A stretch of 64,000 nucleotides of DNA from Salinivirgaceae bacterium (GTDB lineage Bacteria > Bacteroidota > Bacteroidia > Bacteroidales > SZUA-534): NCBI GenBank assembly GCA_024405635.1, contig JAKSOL010000014.1, positions 1 to 64,000 of the forward strand, in the 5' to 3' direction. Every line of letters begins with the position of its first letter. Positions within the stretch are counted from its first letter, which is position 1. A program made the position numbers and the translations under genes. Below the pieces are notes generated by a model. That model was not told where the DNA came from, did no database searches, and saw only the letters and a program-made list of their open reading frames with translations. Below are positions 17,525-25,755 of the stretch, piece after piece.

Positions 17525-18862
17525 ATGAACATAATGAGCACATCTGACTTATATGAGCTATTTTTAAAGTATCCTCATGTATGTATTGATAGTCGCAAGG
17601 CAACTGAAGATTCAATTTTCTTTGCATTGAAAGGTGATAAGCAAGATGGTAATCAGTATGCCAGCCAAGCTTTGGAAAAATGCCCTTATGCAGTGGTTGA
17701 CGATCCTATGGTTGTTAATAGCGATCGTTACATTCTTGTTGATGATGCATTGGCTAAATTGCAAAACCTTGCTACATATCATCGTAAGCGTTTGGGGTTG
17801 CCAATACTTGCAATTACAGGAACCAATGGAAAAACAACAACAAAAGAGTTGACGGCTGCTGTTTTAAAGAAAAAATATAATGTAGCATATACTCAAGGTA
17901 ATTTGAATAACCATATTGGGGTACCATTGACTTTGCTTTCAATGACTAAGGAACACGATTTTGGTGTGGTTGAGATGGGGGCTAGTCATGGTGGCGAAAT
18001 TGAAAAGCTTTGTAAGATTGCATTGCCTGATTTTGGTATTATTACCAACGTTGGTAAAGCCCATATAGAAGGTTTTGGTTCGTATGAGGGAGTTAAAAAT
18101 GCAAAGGCAGAATTGTATCGTTACTTGCATGATAATGATGGTTTAGCTTTTGTTAATTATGATGACGAAACGCTTGAAGATATGGAACCACCTCATAATA
18201 TTTTTTATTATGGAACTAAAATCTTTACCCATTGTCAAGGATTAGTGGTTAGTTGTGATCCATTTTTGACATTTAAGTGGATACCTTCAGACGATGTTAT
18301 TGATGATGAAACAGATGTTATAGACAATGATTTGTATACTGTTCATACTCAATTGTTTGGAGAGTATAATTTCAATAATGCAATGGCAGCGCTTTCTGTT
18401 GGCCGTAAATTTGGCGTTTCTGTTGCCGATATTAAGTCGGCAATTGAGAATTATATACCAACAAATAATAGGTCGCAAATAACCAAAACAGATAAGAATA
18501 CATTGTTGCTTGATTGCTATAATGCAAATCCATCGAGCATGCAAGTGGCATTGCGTAATTTTGCCAAACTAACAGCTGAGAATAAAGTTTTGATGTTGGG
18601 AGAAATGCGAGAGTTGGGAGAATCTTCGGCTCGTGAGCATAGTGCTGTACTTGCTTTGGCTGAGGAACTTGGTTTTGACGATGTTTATTTAGTTGGCAAA
18701 AATTTTATGGGAGTCAATGGTTATACTGATTTTCATAGATTTGAAACTGTTGAGGATTTGATATCGCATCTTGATAAGGTGAAAATCTCACAATCAACTA
18801 TTATGATTAAAGGCTCAAATGGAACACACATGATAAAAATTGTTGAAGCAAATGTATTGTAG
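17525..18862 (+). CDS. murF: UDP-N-acetylmuramoyl-tripeptide--D-alanyl-D-alanine ligase
   Basis: MurF adds D-Ala-D-Ala to UDP-MurNAc-tripeptide, the last cytoplasmic step of peptidoglycan precursor synthesis. The 445 residues follow the Mur ligase plan. The N-terminal substrate domain includes 'DSRKATEDSIFFALKGDKQDGNQY'. The ATP loop GTNGKTTTKE lies near 99-108, and 'GNLNNHIGVPLTLL' and 'VEMGASHGGEI' follow. The C-terminal domain has 'LLLDCYNANPSSM' and 'MLGEMRELGESS'. Two starts nine bases apart (17525 and 17534) are possible. It is separated from gldJ by a terminator and faces the ACP gene across a shared terminator. Confidence 0.96.
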   Translation: MNIMSTSDLYELFLKYPHVCIDSRKATEDSIFFALKGDKQDGNQYASQALEKCPYAVVDDPMVVNSDRYILVDDALAKLQNLATYHRKRLGLPILAITGTNGKTTTKELTAAVLKKKYNVAYTQGNLNNHIGVPLTLLSMTKEHDFGVVEMGASHGGEIEKLCKIALPDFGIITNVGKAHIEGFGSYEGVKNAKAELYRYLHDNDGLAFVNYDDETLEDMEPPHNIFYYGTKIFTHCQGLVVSCDPFLTFKWIPSDDVIDDETDVIDNDLYTVHTQLFGEYNFNNAMAALSVGRKFGVSVADIKSAIENYIPTNNRSQITKTDKNTLLLDCYNANPSSMQVALRNFAKLTAENKVLMLGEMRELGESSAREHSAVLALAEELGFDDVYLVGKNFMGVNGYTDFHRFETVEDLISHLDKVKISQSTIMIKGSNGTHMIKIVEANVL

Positions 18863-18882
18863 TGTGTTACTTTATTGGTAAT

Positions 18883-18922
18883 AAAAAAAGGAACCTTCAA
18901 TTATTTGAAGGTTCCTTTTTTT
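18883..18922. terminator. Bidirectional terminator between murF and the ACP gene
   Basis: A perfect stem GGAACCTTCAA/TTGAAGGTTCC is flanked by an A-run and a T-run, so it can serve both converging transcripts. Confidence 0.88.
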
Positions 18923-18943
18923 GTGTATTTGATTTAGTGAGTC

Positions 18944-19192
18944 TTAAACTTTTTCTGCCATTTTTGCTTTGATGTAGTCTGTTGCATCACCAACAGTTTT
19001 AAAGTTTGTAGAGTCGTCAAATCGTATTTCAAACTTTGTTTCGATAGCCAAAGCAACTAGAAGCATGCAAAGCGAATCTAATCCCAAATCGGTAGAAAGA
19101 ACAGTGTCTCGTGTAACGTTGCTTGTGTCAACAGTAGGCCGAATGTTCTTTATTATTGTAGCTAATTCGGTTATTATTTCTTGATCTTGCAT
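18944..19192 (-). CDS. Acyl carrier protein
   Basis: An 82-residue acyl carrier protein with the phosphopantetheine site LGLDSL (Ser40). It is probably not the house-keeping FAS ACP, since no fab genes adjoin it. It lies 26 bases downstream of an acyl-activating ligase and a PlsC-type acyltransferase, and probably receives acyl groups from that ligase. The gene ends at the shared terminator with murF. Confidence 0.9.
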   Translation of the reverse strand: MQDQEIITELATIIKNIRPTVDTSNVTRDTVLSTDLGLDSLCMLLVALAIETKFEIRFDDSTNFKTVGDATDYIKAKMAEKV

Positions 19193-19218
19193 TGTTTTAT
19201 ATGTTAGTTATTCCGATT

Positions 19219-20712
19219 TTATTGATTACGCATAACTTTCATGCTGCCAGTACGTTTAAAGTCTTCTGTGCGAATGCTGAAAGTAAGAACTTGCATGTAA
19301 CTTGGTAATATGTCATTAACTTGGTCAACAATGTTGCGGAATGTGTTTTGCATTTGTTCTGGAGTTTGACCTTGTAGTAGTTCCATATTAGGAAGAATTT
19401 CAATACCAATTACTTTGTCGCCATCTTTGTCAACCTCTTTAATTAAGCAATCGCGAATTTCAGCATGTGCATAAAAGTGCTCTTCTATTGATTCGGGCGA
19501 AACGTTTTCACCGTTTTTCAAAATGATAAGGTTTTTGATGCGTCCAGTAATGTATATGTAACCATCGTTATCAATGCGAACAAGGTCTCCGGTTCTGAAC
19601 CAACCATCGCTAAATGCTTGAGCAGTTTGTTTTGGGTCGCCATAGTAACCTTTGAAAATATTTTCGCCTTTGAGCCACAACTCACCGTCAACAATTTTGT
19701 ATTCTTGACAAGGATAGAATTTTCCCACTGAAGTTGGGTTTGTAATGGTTTGTGCATTACCAGAAACAAGGTTAGCCGATTCTGTTAATCCGTAACCTTG
19801 AAGAAGACTTAATCCTAGTTTTTCAAATTCTTCGATAAGGCGAGGAGGGCAGTTAGAAGCTCCGCAAATAATATGTTGCAAGCATCCGCCAAGGAATCCT
19901 TTTCCTTGCATTTTTACAAGGTTTACAAGTATTTCGGCCAGTCCAGGAACCACAACCAAGCATGTTGGTTTAACAACCGGAATCATACTTACACCAGCTC
20001 GCATATCTTCGCAAGTATAAATAGTGGCACCGCAGTAGAAGCATGAAAGCAGACCGCGAATAACTCCAAAAACGTGCGAGAATGGCAAGAATGTGATATA
20101 TCGATGGTCGCTTAAAACACTTCCTGGCATAAATATACCATTGTGTGAACCGCGCATAATGTTATGATGTGTAAGCATTACACCTTTTGGAACACCAGTT
20201 GTACCACCAGTAAAGAATATTGAGCAGAGCATATCGTCCATAACATTTGCGGCTGGTGTATATTGTTCTGACGTGCAATCTGTTGAATATTGACTTATGG
20301 TTACGCCTGCTTGTTTGCAAACCGACTCAAATTCAGGACGGACAAACATTGCCGAAACGTTGAATTTCATTACAGAGCCATTAAGTGCGGGACCTGCAAG
20401 TTGAGCTGGTAAGAAAATAGAAACATAGCCTAATGTTGTGATGGCAAAAAAGAGTTCAATGGCATCAAGGCTATTGCGGTCAAAAATGGCAATTTTAGAA
20501 CCGCTTTGAAGGTTTAAACTTTTGATAAATGTGCGGCGGCGTCCAATACGTTCGTATAGTTCGTTGTATGTAATTGGTTGGTTTTTGTGTACTATAGCTA
20601 CTTTAGTGCCATAGTCGTTTTTCATTTTTTCAAGCAGTTGAACAGTTGTTGGAACAAAGTTGAGTTTCTTTAGTTCCTCTGCTGGAATCATATCAAAGAA
20701 ATAGTTTGACAT
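19219..20712 (-). CDS. AMP-dependent acyl-CoA/acyl-ACP synthetase
   Basis: A 497-residue ANL-superfamily enzyme that activates a carboxylic acid as acyl-AMP and transfers it to a thiol. The P-loop-like motif FFTGGTTGVPKG lies at 166-177. Other hallmarks are 'QGYGLTES' (A5), 'GWFRTGDLVRIDNDGYIYITGR' (A7-A8) and a C-terminal Lys in 'KRTGSMKVMRNQ'. With the ACP and PlsC-type genes on either side, the acceptor is more likely ACP than CoA. Together the enzymes resemble a split version of Aas (acyl-ACP synthetase plus lysophospholipid acyltransferase). A role in recycling or exogenous fatty acid use is inference; aryl or other acids cannot be excluded. Confidence 0.82.
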   Translation of the reverse strand: MSNYFFDMIPAEELKKLNFVPTTVQLLEKMKNDYGTKVAIVHKNQPITYNELYERIGRRRTFIKSLNLQSGSKIAIFDRNSLDAIELFFAITTLGYVSIFLPAQLAGPALNGSVMKFNVSAMFVRPEFESVCKQAGVTISQYSTDCTSEQYTPAANVMDDMLCSIFFTGGTTGVPKGVMLTHHNIMRGSHNGIFMPGSVLSDHRYITFLPFSHVFGVIRGLLSCFYCGATIYTCEDMRAGVSMIPVVKPTCLVVVPGLAEILVNLVKMQGKGFLGGCLQHIICGASNCPPRLIEEFEKLGLSLLQGYGLTESANLVSGNAQTITNPTSVGKFYPCQEYKIVDGELWLKGENIFKGYYGDPKQTAQAFSDGWFRTGDLVRIDNDGYIYITGRIKNLIILKNGENVSPESIEEHFYAHAEIRDCLIKEVDKDGDKVIGIEILPNMELLQGQTPEQMQNTFRNIVDQVNDILPSYMQVLTFSIRTEDFKRTGSMKVMRNQ

Positions 20713-20728
20713 AATGATGTATTATTGG

Positions 20729-21364
20729 TTAAACATTAGAATCGTTAAATTGTTTCTGTAGTTCTAGCATTCGTTTGCGGAGTTTGTCTGTTTCGTTGTC
20801 AATTGTTTCGGCATTAAGTCCAGTAGGTGGAAGTTGAATGTTGAACGGTGCATCGAATACTATGTGTATTTGTTTGTTGTTTGCTTTTTTGCCAATATAA
20901 ACCATTACAATAGGCACGCGAGCCATAAAAGCTAACATGCTTACTCCAGAGTGAAATGGTAGTATTTCTCCATTTTTACCATGGGCACCTTCTGGGAAAA
21001 TACATATTGATTCTTTGTTATTAAGCAACATCAAACTTTCGTGAATCCAAGTGGTGTCAAGTCGTTTACGGTCAATAGCCAAGCATCCACAACTGCGCAA
21101 TAACCATCCTAGCATTTTGCTTTGCTCAAAACGGTCTTTTGCGGCTAAATAGTGTATTTTTTGTTTGCCGAAGAATGAACCTATCATTGCGCCATCAACG
21201 TGGCTTTGATGATTGCTTACAATGATACAAGGCATTGGCAATCCGTTTTTTATTTCGGAATTTGCAAAATGTGCACGAGGGTGGTATAAAATTTTTACAA
21301 GTACGTTTAGCAGTTTGAGTAACCAAGGCTTTCCGCTATATTTATTTGTGTTGTTTGAGGTCAT
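20729..21364 (-). CDS. PlsC-type lysophospholipid acyltransferase
   Basis: A 211-residue 1-acylglycerol-3-phosphate acyltransferase-family protein. It carries the catalytic HX4D motif (His52-Asp57 in NHQSHVDG), 'FPEG' (123-126) for glycerophosphate binding, and 'VPIVMVYIG'. It transfers acyl groups from ACP or CoA to a lysolipid at the inner membrane. Sixteen bases separate it from the ligase gene, so one transcript is likely. The extra PlsC-type enzyme next to its own ligase and ACP suggests a dedicated lipid pathway rather than bulk phospholipid synthesis. Confidence 0.85.
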   Translation of the reverse strand: MTSNNTNKYSGKPWLLKLLNVLVKILYHPRAHFANSEIKNGLPMPCIIVSNHQSHVDGAMIGSFFGKQKIHYLAAKDRFEQSKMLGWLLRSCGCLAIDRKRLDTTWIHESLMLLNNKESICIFPEGAHGKNGEILPFHSGVSMLAFMARVPIVMVYIGKKANNKQIHIVFDAPFNIQLPPTGLNAETIDNETDKLRKRMLELQKQFNDSNV

Positions 21365-21450
21365 TGTATTTTTATTGTGTTTTTCAAAAATAAGTACTTT
21401 TTAAACTATTTGTTGGTGTTTATCGTTCAAAGCGAGGGTTAAAAGTTAAT

Positions 21451-22329
21451 TTATGCTTGTTGGGGTGCAGTTTTCTTGCACTTATTCTCATTAAAGTATT
21501 TAGATATGTACCAAATTGAAGCAAATAATCCTAAAAATACTGTTACAATTGAGCCTTCAAGGCCAAAAGACCCGCCTGTGAGTATATCTGGCCCCTTAAG
21601 TTTGGGTATTATAAAGCGAAAAACTTCGGTGTCGTAAACGCCTGAAACTGCAAATCCATAAACGCTTTCTTCAAACAGATTCCAAGCCCAATGAATACCA
21701 ATTGGAATCCAAAGACTGCCATAATATTTAAATGTTGATGTGTATAAAAGTCCAGCTTCGAAGCCTAATGCAACGCTAGTCCAAATGGTTGCATTATCGT
21801 TCCAAAAGTGTACAATTCCAAACATAATTGCTGAAATGATTAAGGCTGGTATGTATCCAAAGCGTGCATCAATATATCTAAAGAATATTCCACTAAATAA
21901 TATCTCCTCGTTTACGGCAATTATTAGGTTCATAATAAGCAAGTTAACTAGGCCGTAATGACTAAATTGATACTGATCAACTTTATAGCATCCCATCATA
22001 ACTAATGTGAGTGTGCATACTGTGATGAAACAAGCTCCCAAGCCAAATCCTACAAAGATTTGTTTAATTGCTTGTGCGTTAAGCATTAATTCTGAAACTT
22101 TTCGGTGTTCAAGCAATTTGACAATTAGGTAATAGAGCCTATATATAATAAAAATTGACAAGCCGATTAGGATAGCACGAACAACTAAAAAACTAATAGA
22201 GTCTTGTGGAACAAGAATCCAACTTAAATCGGTTAAGCATTTAAGTATAACAAACGATGGTATGCAAAAGATAAAGAGCAGTAACCATTTCCAAAAAGGC
22301 ATATGCTTTAGTCGGCTATTTATGTCCAT
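21451..22329 (-). CDS. CPBP-family intramembrane protein (Abi/CAAX protease-like)
   Basis: A 292-residue polytopic membrane protein with about eight hydrophobic segments. CPBP motifs are present: Glu141-Glu142 in NEEILFS, His174 in FGIVHFWND, and His213/Asn217 in HWAWN. The usual EExxxR motif reads EEILFS, with Ser146 where Arg is normal. Bacterial CPBP proteins are proposed glutamic-type intramembrane proteases related to Rce1. The substrate is unknown. It lies upstream of the lipid genes on the same strand, 86 bases away, and may be co-transcribed. Confidence 0.82.
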   Translation of the reverse strand: MDINSRLKHMPFWKWLLLFIFCIPSFVILKCLTDLSWILVPQDSISFLVVRAILIGLSIFIIYRLYYLIVKLLEHRKVSELMLNAQAIKQIFVGFGLGACFITVCTLTLVMMGCYKVDQYQFSHYGLVNLLIMNLIIAVNEEILFSGIFFRYIDARFGYIPALIISAIMFGIVHFWNDNATIWTSVALGFEAGLLYTSTFKYYGSLWIPIGIHWAWNLFEESVYGFAVSGVYDTEVFRFIIPKLKGPDILTGGSFGLEGSIVTVFLGLFASIWYISKYFNENKCKKTAPQQA

Positions 22330-22446
22330 TGTTTTTCTAAATTATAGTTTCTCAAACATAACATTTAGCAAATTAATTGTCAATTTGTGCAGTGTCAAAA
22401 ATTGGCGAAATGAATTGTCGCTTTGGTTTTTGGTTGAAAAATGAAC

Positions 22447-22482
22447 ATAAAAAAAGCCGTTTGATTAGTCAAACGGCTTTTG
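22447..22482 (-). terminator. Intrinsic terminator after the OmpH-like gene
   Basis: On the minus strand AAAAGCCGTTTGA pairs with TCAAACGGCTTTT around CTAA, followed by a T run. Confidence 0.85.
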
Positions 22483-22501
22483 GGTATTAGTTTAGGTTTA
22501 A

Positions 22502-23077
22502 TTATTTGCTAGCATCGTATTCTTCGTTCAAGCCTTTAATAACATCGGCTGTAATGTCAAATGCATTGTTTGAGTACCAAAGAGTTGCTTTGTTCAAAAT
22601 GAACTGATACTTTTCTGGGGTGTTGTATTTGTTAATGTACGCCGAAATTTTTTCGTACAAGGTTTGGTTCATTTGGGCTTGCTCAGCATTCAATTGTTGA
22701 GAGTAACTAGCCTCAAGACGTTGAAGTTCTTCTTGTTTTTTTATCAAACGTTGTTGTTCTTCTTCGGCACGTTGTTGCGAAAGAAATACTCCTTTTTGCA
22801 ATTTGTCTTGAAAAGCTTCAGCTTCTTTTTGGAATCGAGCACCTTCTTGTTCAAGCTTTGATTGCATATTGGCATATTTTTTTGAAATAGCAGCATTTAG
22901 TTCTTCGGCTAGTTTATAGGTAACAAGAACTGAGTCGATGTTGATAACTGCAATGTTTGAAACTACTGTGGTTGAGTCGTTTGCGGCAACGTTTGCGGTT
23001 TGAGTGCCCGATTGTTGGCAGCTAGTGAACATGGTTGCAAATGCAATAAGAGATGCGAAAATGAGATTACGTTTCAT
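22502..23077 (-). CDS. OmpH/Skp-family periplasmic chaperone-like lipoprotein
   Basis: A 191-residue protein with a lipoprotein signal (MKRNLIFASLIAFATMFTSC) and then an OmpH/Skp pattern: 'IAVINIDSVLVTYKLAEELN' followed by a long charged coiled coil of about 80 residues (about 80-150, rich in E, Q, K and L). Skp-family proteins hold unfolded outer-membrane proteins in the periplasm. The ORF can be read from 23200, but that would overlap cstA and put 41 residues before the signal peptide. A -7-like element at 23116-23123 also favours the start at 23077. Lipid anchoring is a variation on classical soluble Skp. Confidence 0.82.
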   Translation of the reverse strand: MKRNLIFASLIAFATMFTSCQQSGTQTANVAANDSTTVVSNIAVINIDSVLVTYKLAEELNAAISKKYANMQSKLEQEGARFQKEAEAFQDKLQKGVFLSQQRAEEEQQRLIKKQEELQRLEASYSQQLNAEQAQMNQTLYEKISAYINKYNTPEKYQFILNKATLWYSNNAFDITADVIKGLNEEYDASK

Positions 23078-23115
23078 AAAATTTATCTTTTCTAGTGTTT
23101 TTAATATTTCGATGC

Positions 23116-23123
23116 CAAAAGTA
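23116..23123 (-). promoter_or_regulatory. Putative -7 element of the OmpH-like gene
   Basis: TACTTTTG on the minus strand matches TAnnTTTG, 38 bases before the ATG at 23077. The upstream TTG lies only about 15 bases away, so the call is tentative. Confidence 0.3.
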
Positions 23124-23174
23124 TCATATTTAATAAGCAAAACACGTTTGGCTTTCTTTTTTTCAATAATCAAA

Positions 23175-24584
23175 TTATGCTTGTTTCTTTTTCCAAACAA
23201 TGAATATAATTAGCAATGCTGCCGATGTTGCCACACTCAATATGCACGATAGTGTGTAGTTTAGAGCCAAACACTCGGGCGAAGCAAAGAAATAAGCAGC
23301 GCATACTGCTGTCATAAACAAACCTGGAACTAGTGTTATAAAGTAGTTTTTACCAGCTTTTGCAAGGAAAACGGTAATAGCCCAAAATGTAAAGATTGAC
23401 AATGTTTGGTTAAACCAACCAAAGTAGCGCCAAAGAACAGCAAAATCGACAAGCATAAGCACAGCCGAGCATGCAAATATTGGTAGCGAAACCGACAAGC
23501 GTCGCCAAACGCTGTTTTGGTTAACGTGAAGAATGTCGGCTGTAATAAGGCGAGCGGTGCGAAGTGCAGTGTCGCCCGATGTGATAGGAGCTGCAACAAC
23601 GCCCAGTATTGCCAATACGGCACCCACAGAACCCATCCAATTGTTACAAATAAAGTTTACAACTTTAGCAGGGTTGCCTAAACTTTGAAGAGTCTCGTAA
23701 TTTCCATCGGCATATTTGATGGCTGCTGCTGCCCAAATTAAGGCTACAAAACCTTCGGTTATCATTGCACCATAAAAGGCAATGCGGCCATTTTTTTCGC
23801 TTGTAAGACAACGTGCCATCATTGGGCTTTGGGTTGCATGAAATCCGCTTATTGCACCGCATGCAATGGTAATGAACAAGAATGGGAAAATGGGCAGTTT
23901 GTTTGGATGGTGACTACTGAATGCGTCGGTTATTTCGGGCAACGAACCATTTTGGGTAAAGATGCCAAAGCAAACGCCTACTGCCATAACAAGTAATGCA
24001 ACACCAAAAATAGGGTAGATGCGACCAATAAGTGTGTTGATTGGTAGCAGAGTGGCCAAAATGTAGTATGCAAAAATAACAATGCACCAAAATGTTTTGG
24101 TTCCTGCAAATCCCCAACTAGTGCCAGTCATACTCTCAAGAAGCCCAGCAGGGGTGGTTACAAACACAGCTCCAACCATAATCATAAGCAACAATGCAAA
24201 AATGCGCATCGTTTGGCGTATGCCTGTGCCAAGTTCGTCGCCAACAATTTCTGGCAACGATGCACCGCCTTTGCGTAGCGAAACCATTCCCGAAAGGTAG
24301 TCGTGAACTGCACCGCCAAAAATACAACCTAGCACAATCCACAAGTAGGCTGCTGGTCCAAACAAAATACCGCCTATTGCGCCAAAAATTGGTCCAGTTC
24401 CGGCAATGTTCAAAAATTGGATAAGAAACACTTTCCACAACGGCATGGGCATAAAGTCAACGCCATCGTTTTTGGTGTATGCTGGCGTTGCGTCGTTGCT
24501 TACGCCAAAAATCTTTTCAACCATTGCGCCGTAAAATACATAACCCAATATAAGCGCAACAATAGCTACTACAAAAGTTATCAT
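23175..24584 (-). CDS. cstA: Carbon starvation protein CstA family transporter
   Basis: A 469-residue polytopic membrane protein of the CstA family. The N-terminal pattern is 'GYVFYGAMVEKIFGV..ATPAYTKNDGVDFMPM', then 'QFLNIAGTGPIFGAIGGILFGPAAYLWIVLGCIFGGAVHDYLSGMVSLRKGG'. 'ISGFHATQSPMMARCL' is another hallmark. CstA-type proteins take up peptides or pyruvate, depending on the member. This one is shorter than the 700-residue enterobacterial form and resembles the compact form of anaerobes. The specific substrate cannot be read. It stands alone, 97 bases upstream of the OmpH-like start. Confidence 0.9.
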   Translation of the reverse strand: MITFVVAIVALILGYVFYGAMVEKIFGVSNDATPAYTKNDGVDFMPMPLWKVFLIQFLNIAGTGPIFGAIGGILFGPAAYLWIVLGCIFGGAVHDYLSGMVSLRKGGASLPEIVGDELGTGIRQTMRIFALLLMIMVGAVFVTTPAGLLESMTGTSWGFAGTKTFWCIVIFAYYILATLLPINTLIGRIYPIFGVALLVMAVGVCFGIFTQNGSLPEITDAFSSHHPNKLPIFPFLFITIACGAISGFHATQSPMMARCLTSEKNGRIAFYGAMITEGFVALIWAAAAIKYADGNYETLQSLGNPAKVVNFICNNWMGSVGAVLAILGVVAAPITSGDTALRTARLITADILHVNQNSVWRRLSVSLPIFACSAVLMLVDFAVLWRYFGWFNQTLSIFTFWAITVFLAKAGKNYFITLVPGLFMTAVCAAYFFASPECLALNYTLSCILSVATSAALLIIFIVWKKKQA

Positions 24585-24778
24585 TTATGTGTGTGTTTAG
24601 TTAAAATATAAACGGTTGATTAACAGGTTTTTGTGTTGTTTGTGCATGCCAATAAACCATTTGCGCTAAGGTAGAAAGATTAGAATTGTTTGTTAGGTTT
24701 ACTTTTTATTTTTCGCACGCGCTTTTGTTGTTCTAAAAAATGAAATTGTCCCAATAGTAGATTAATAAAACGGCTTTT

Positions 24779-25546
24779 TTATGCCGATTTTGCAACCAAA
24801 ATGCCCACTTCGTATAGCAAATAAATGGGTAGCGAAACAACTGTGAGTGTGAAAATGTCGGCTGTGGGAGTAATAATAGCTGCAACAACTAAAATGATTA
24901 CTATGGCGTGTTTGCGATATTGACGCAAAAAATTGGCGCTTACAAAACCAAGTTTTGCAAATAGCCAGCATAGTATTGGTAATTCAAACATTATGCCCAT
25001 CAAAAAGCACAACATTAGCATAATATCAATGTACGATTGAAGCGATATTAGATTCTCAACTCTTGCATCGACTTGGTATGTGCCTAAAAATCTGAATGTT
25101 AGTGGAAATATTAACCAGTAGGTTATAAATACTCCAAGCATAAACATAATGTATCCGAAACTAACAACGCGTAATGAGTACCGGCGCTCGTTGGTATATA
25201 GTGCGGGCGATACAAAACGAAAAAGTTGGTAAAGCGCGTAGGGTAGAATTACCAAAAAACCTACCGAGAACGCCATTTTTATGTGAATGATGAATTGGTC
25301 GGCTAATTGTGTGTTTATTAGCGAGATATTAAAATTAGTTGCTTGACCACTGCTACCAAAAATGGCAGAAAGTTGGTCAAGCAAACGGTATGTTACAAAC
25401 GAGCAGTTTTGTGGGGCAAGAATTAGCGCAAACAACGCATCTTTAAAAGCAAAGGCTACAATGCCTGCTGCTAAAGTGGCAACAACCACGCGCATGATGC
25501 ACGTGCGTAGTTCGTCTAAATGGTCCCAAAATGTTTGTTCTTGCAT
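24779..25546 (-). CDS. tatC: Sec-independent protein translocase subunit TatC
   Basis: TatC is the signal-recognition subunit of the twin-arginine translocase in the inner membrane. The 255-residue product starts with 'FWDHLDELRTCIMRV' (the family pattern HL.ELR.R) and has six membrane segments, including 'VGFLVILPYALYQLFRFVSPALYTNERR' and 'FGYIMFMLGVFITYW'. The ATG overlaps the tatA stop by one base (TAATG). No tatB is present, so a minimal TatAC system is likely. The pair sits downstream of a TonB-dependent receptor, probably in one transcript. Confidence 0.95.
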   Translation of the reverse strand: MQEQTFWDHLDELRTCIMRVVVATLAAGIVAFAFKDALFALILAPQNCSFVTYRLLDQLSAIFGSSGQATNFNISLINTQLADQFIIHIKMAFSVGFLVILPYALYQLFRFVSPALYTNERRYSLRVVSFGYIMFMLGVFITYWLIFPLTFRFLGTYQVDARVENLISLQSYIDIMLMLCFLMGIMFELPILCWLFAKLGFVSANFLRQYRKHAIVIILVVAAIITPTADIFTLTVVSLPIYLLYEVGILVAKSA

Positions 25547-25725
25547 TATTTTTCAGGCTCGTTTTTTGAGTCGTCGGTTCCGTTCATTCCGTCTTTGAAA
25601 CTGCGAACGCCTTTGCCAAGCCCTTTCATTAGTTCTGGTATTTTTTTGCCACCAAAAAGTAGTAGCACTACCAATGCAATGAAAATGATTTCGGGCAATC
25701 CTAAGCCCATAAAAAGAGGTGTCAT
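25546..25725 (-). CDS. tatA: Twin-arginine translocase subunit TatA
   Basis: A 59-residue protein with the TatA plan. A short N-terminal membrane helix ('[24 protein letters not shown]') is followed by an amphipathic helix ('[15 protein letters not shown]') and a charged tail. The FGGKKIPEL hinge is typical. TatA oligomerises to form the passage for folded Tat substrates. The gene is short and easily missed. Its TAA stop overlaps the tatC ATG at base 25546, and it starts 30 bases after the TonB-dependent receptor stop. Confidence 0.93.
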   Translation of the reverse strand: MTPLFMGLGLPEIIFIALVVLLLFGGKKIPELMKGLGKGVRSFKDGMNGTDDSKNEPEK

Positions 25726-25755
25726 AATTGTAATTTGTTAGTCAAGTTTTATGTT

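Noticed and set aside
22502..23200. Longer OmpH-like ORF starting at 23200
   Set aside because: It would overlap the end of cstA and place 41 unlikely residues ahead of a clean lipoprotein signal. The start at 23077 fits better.
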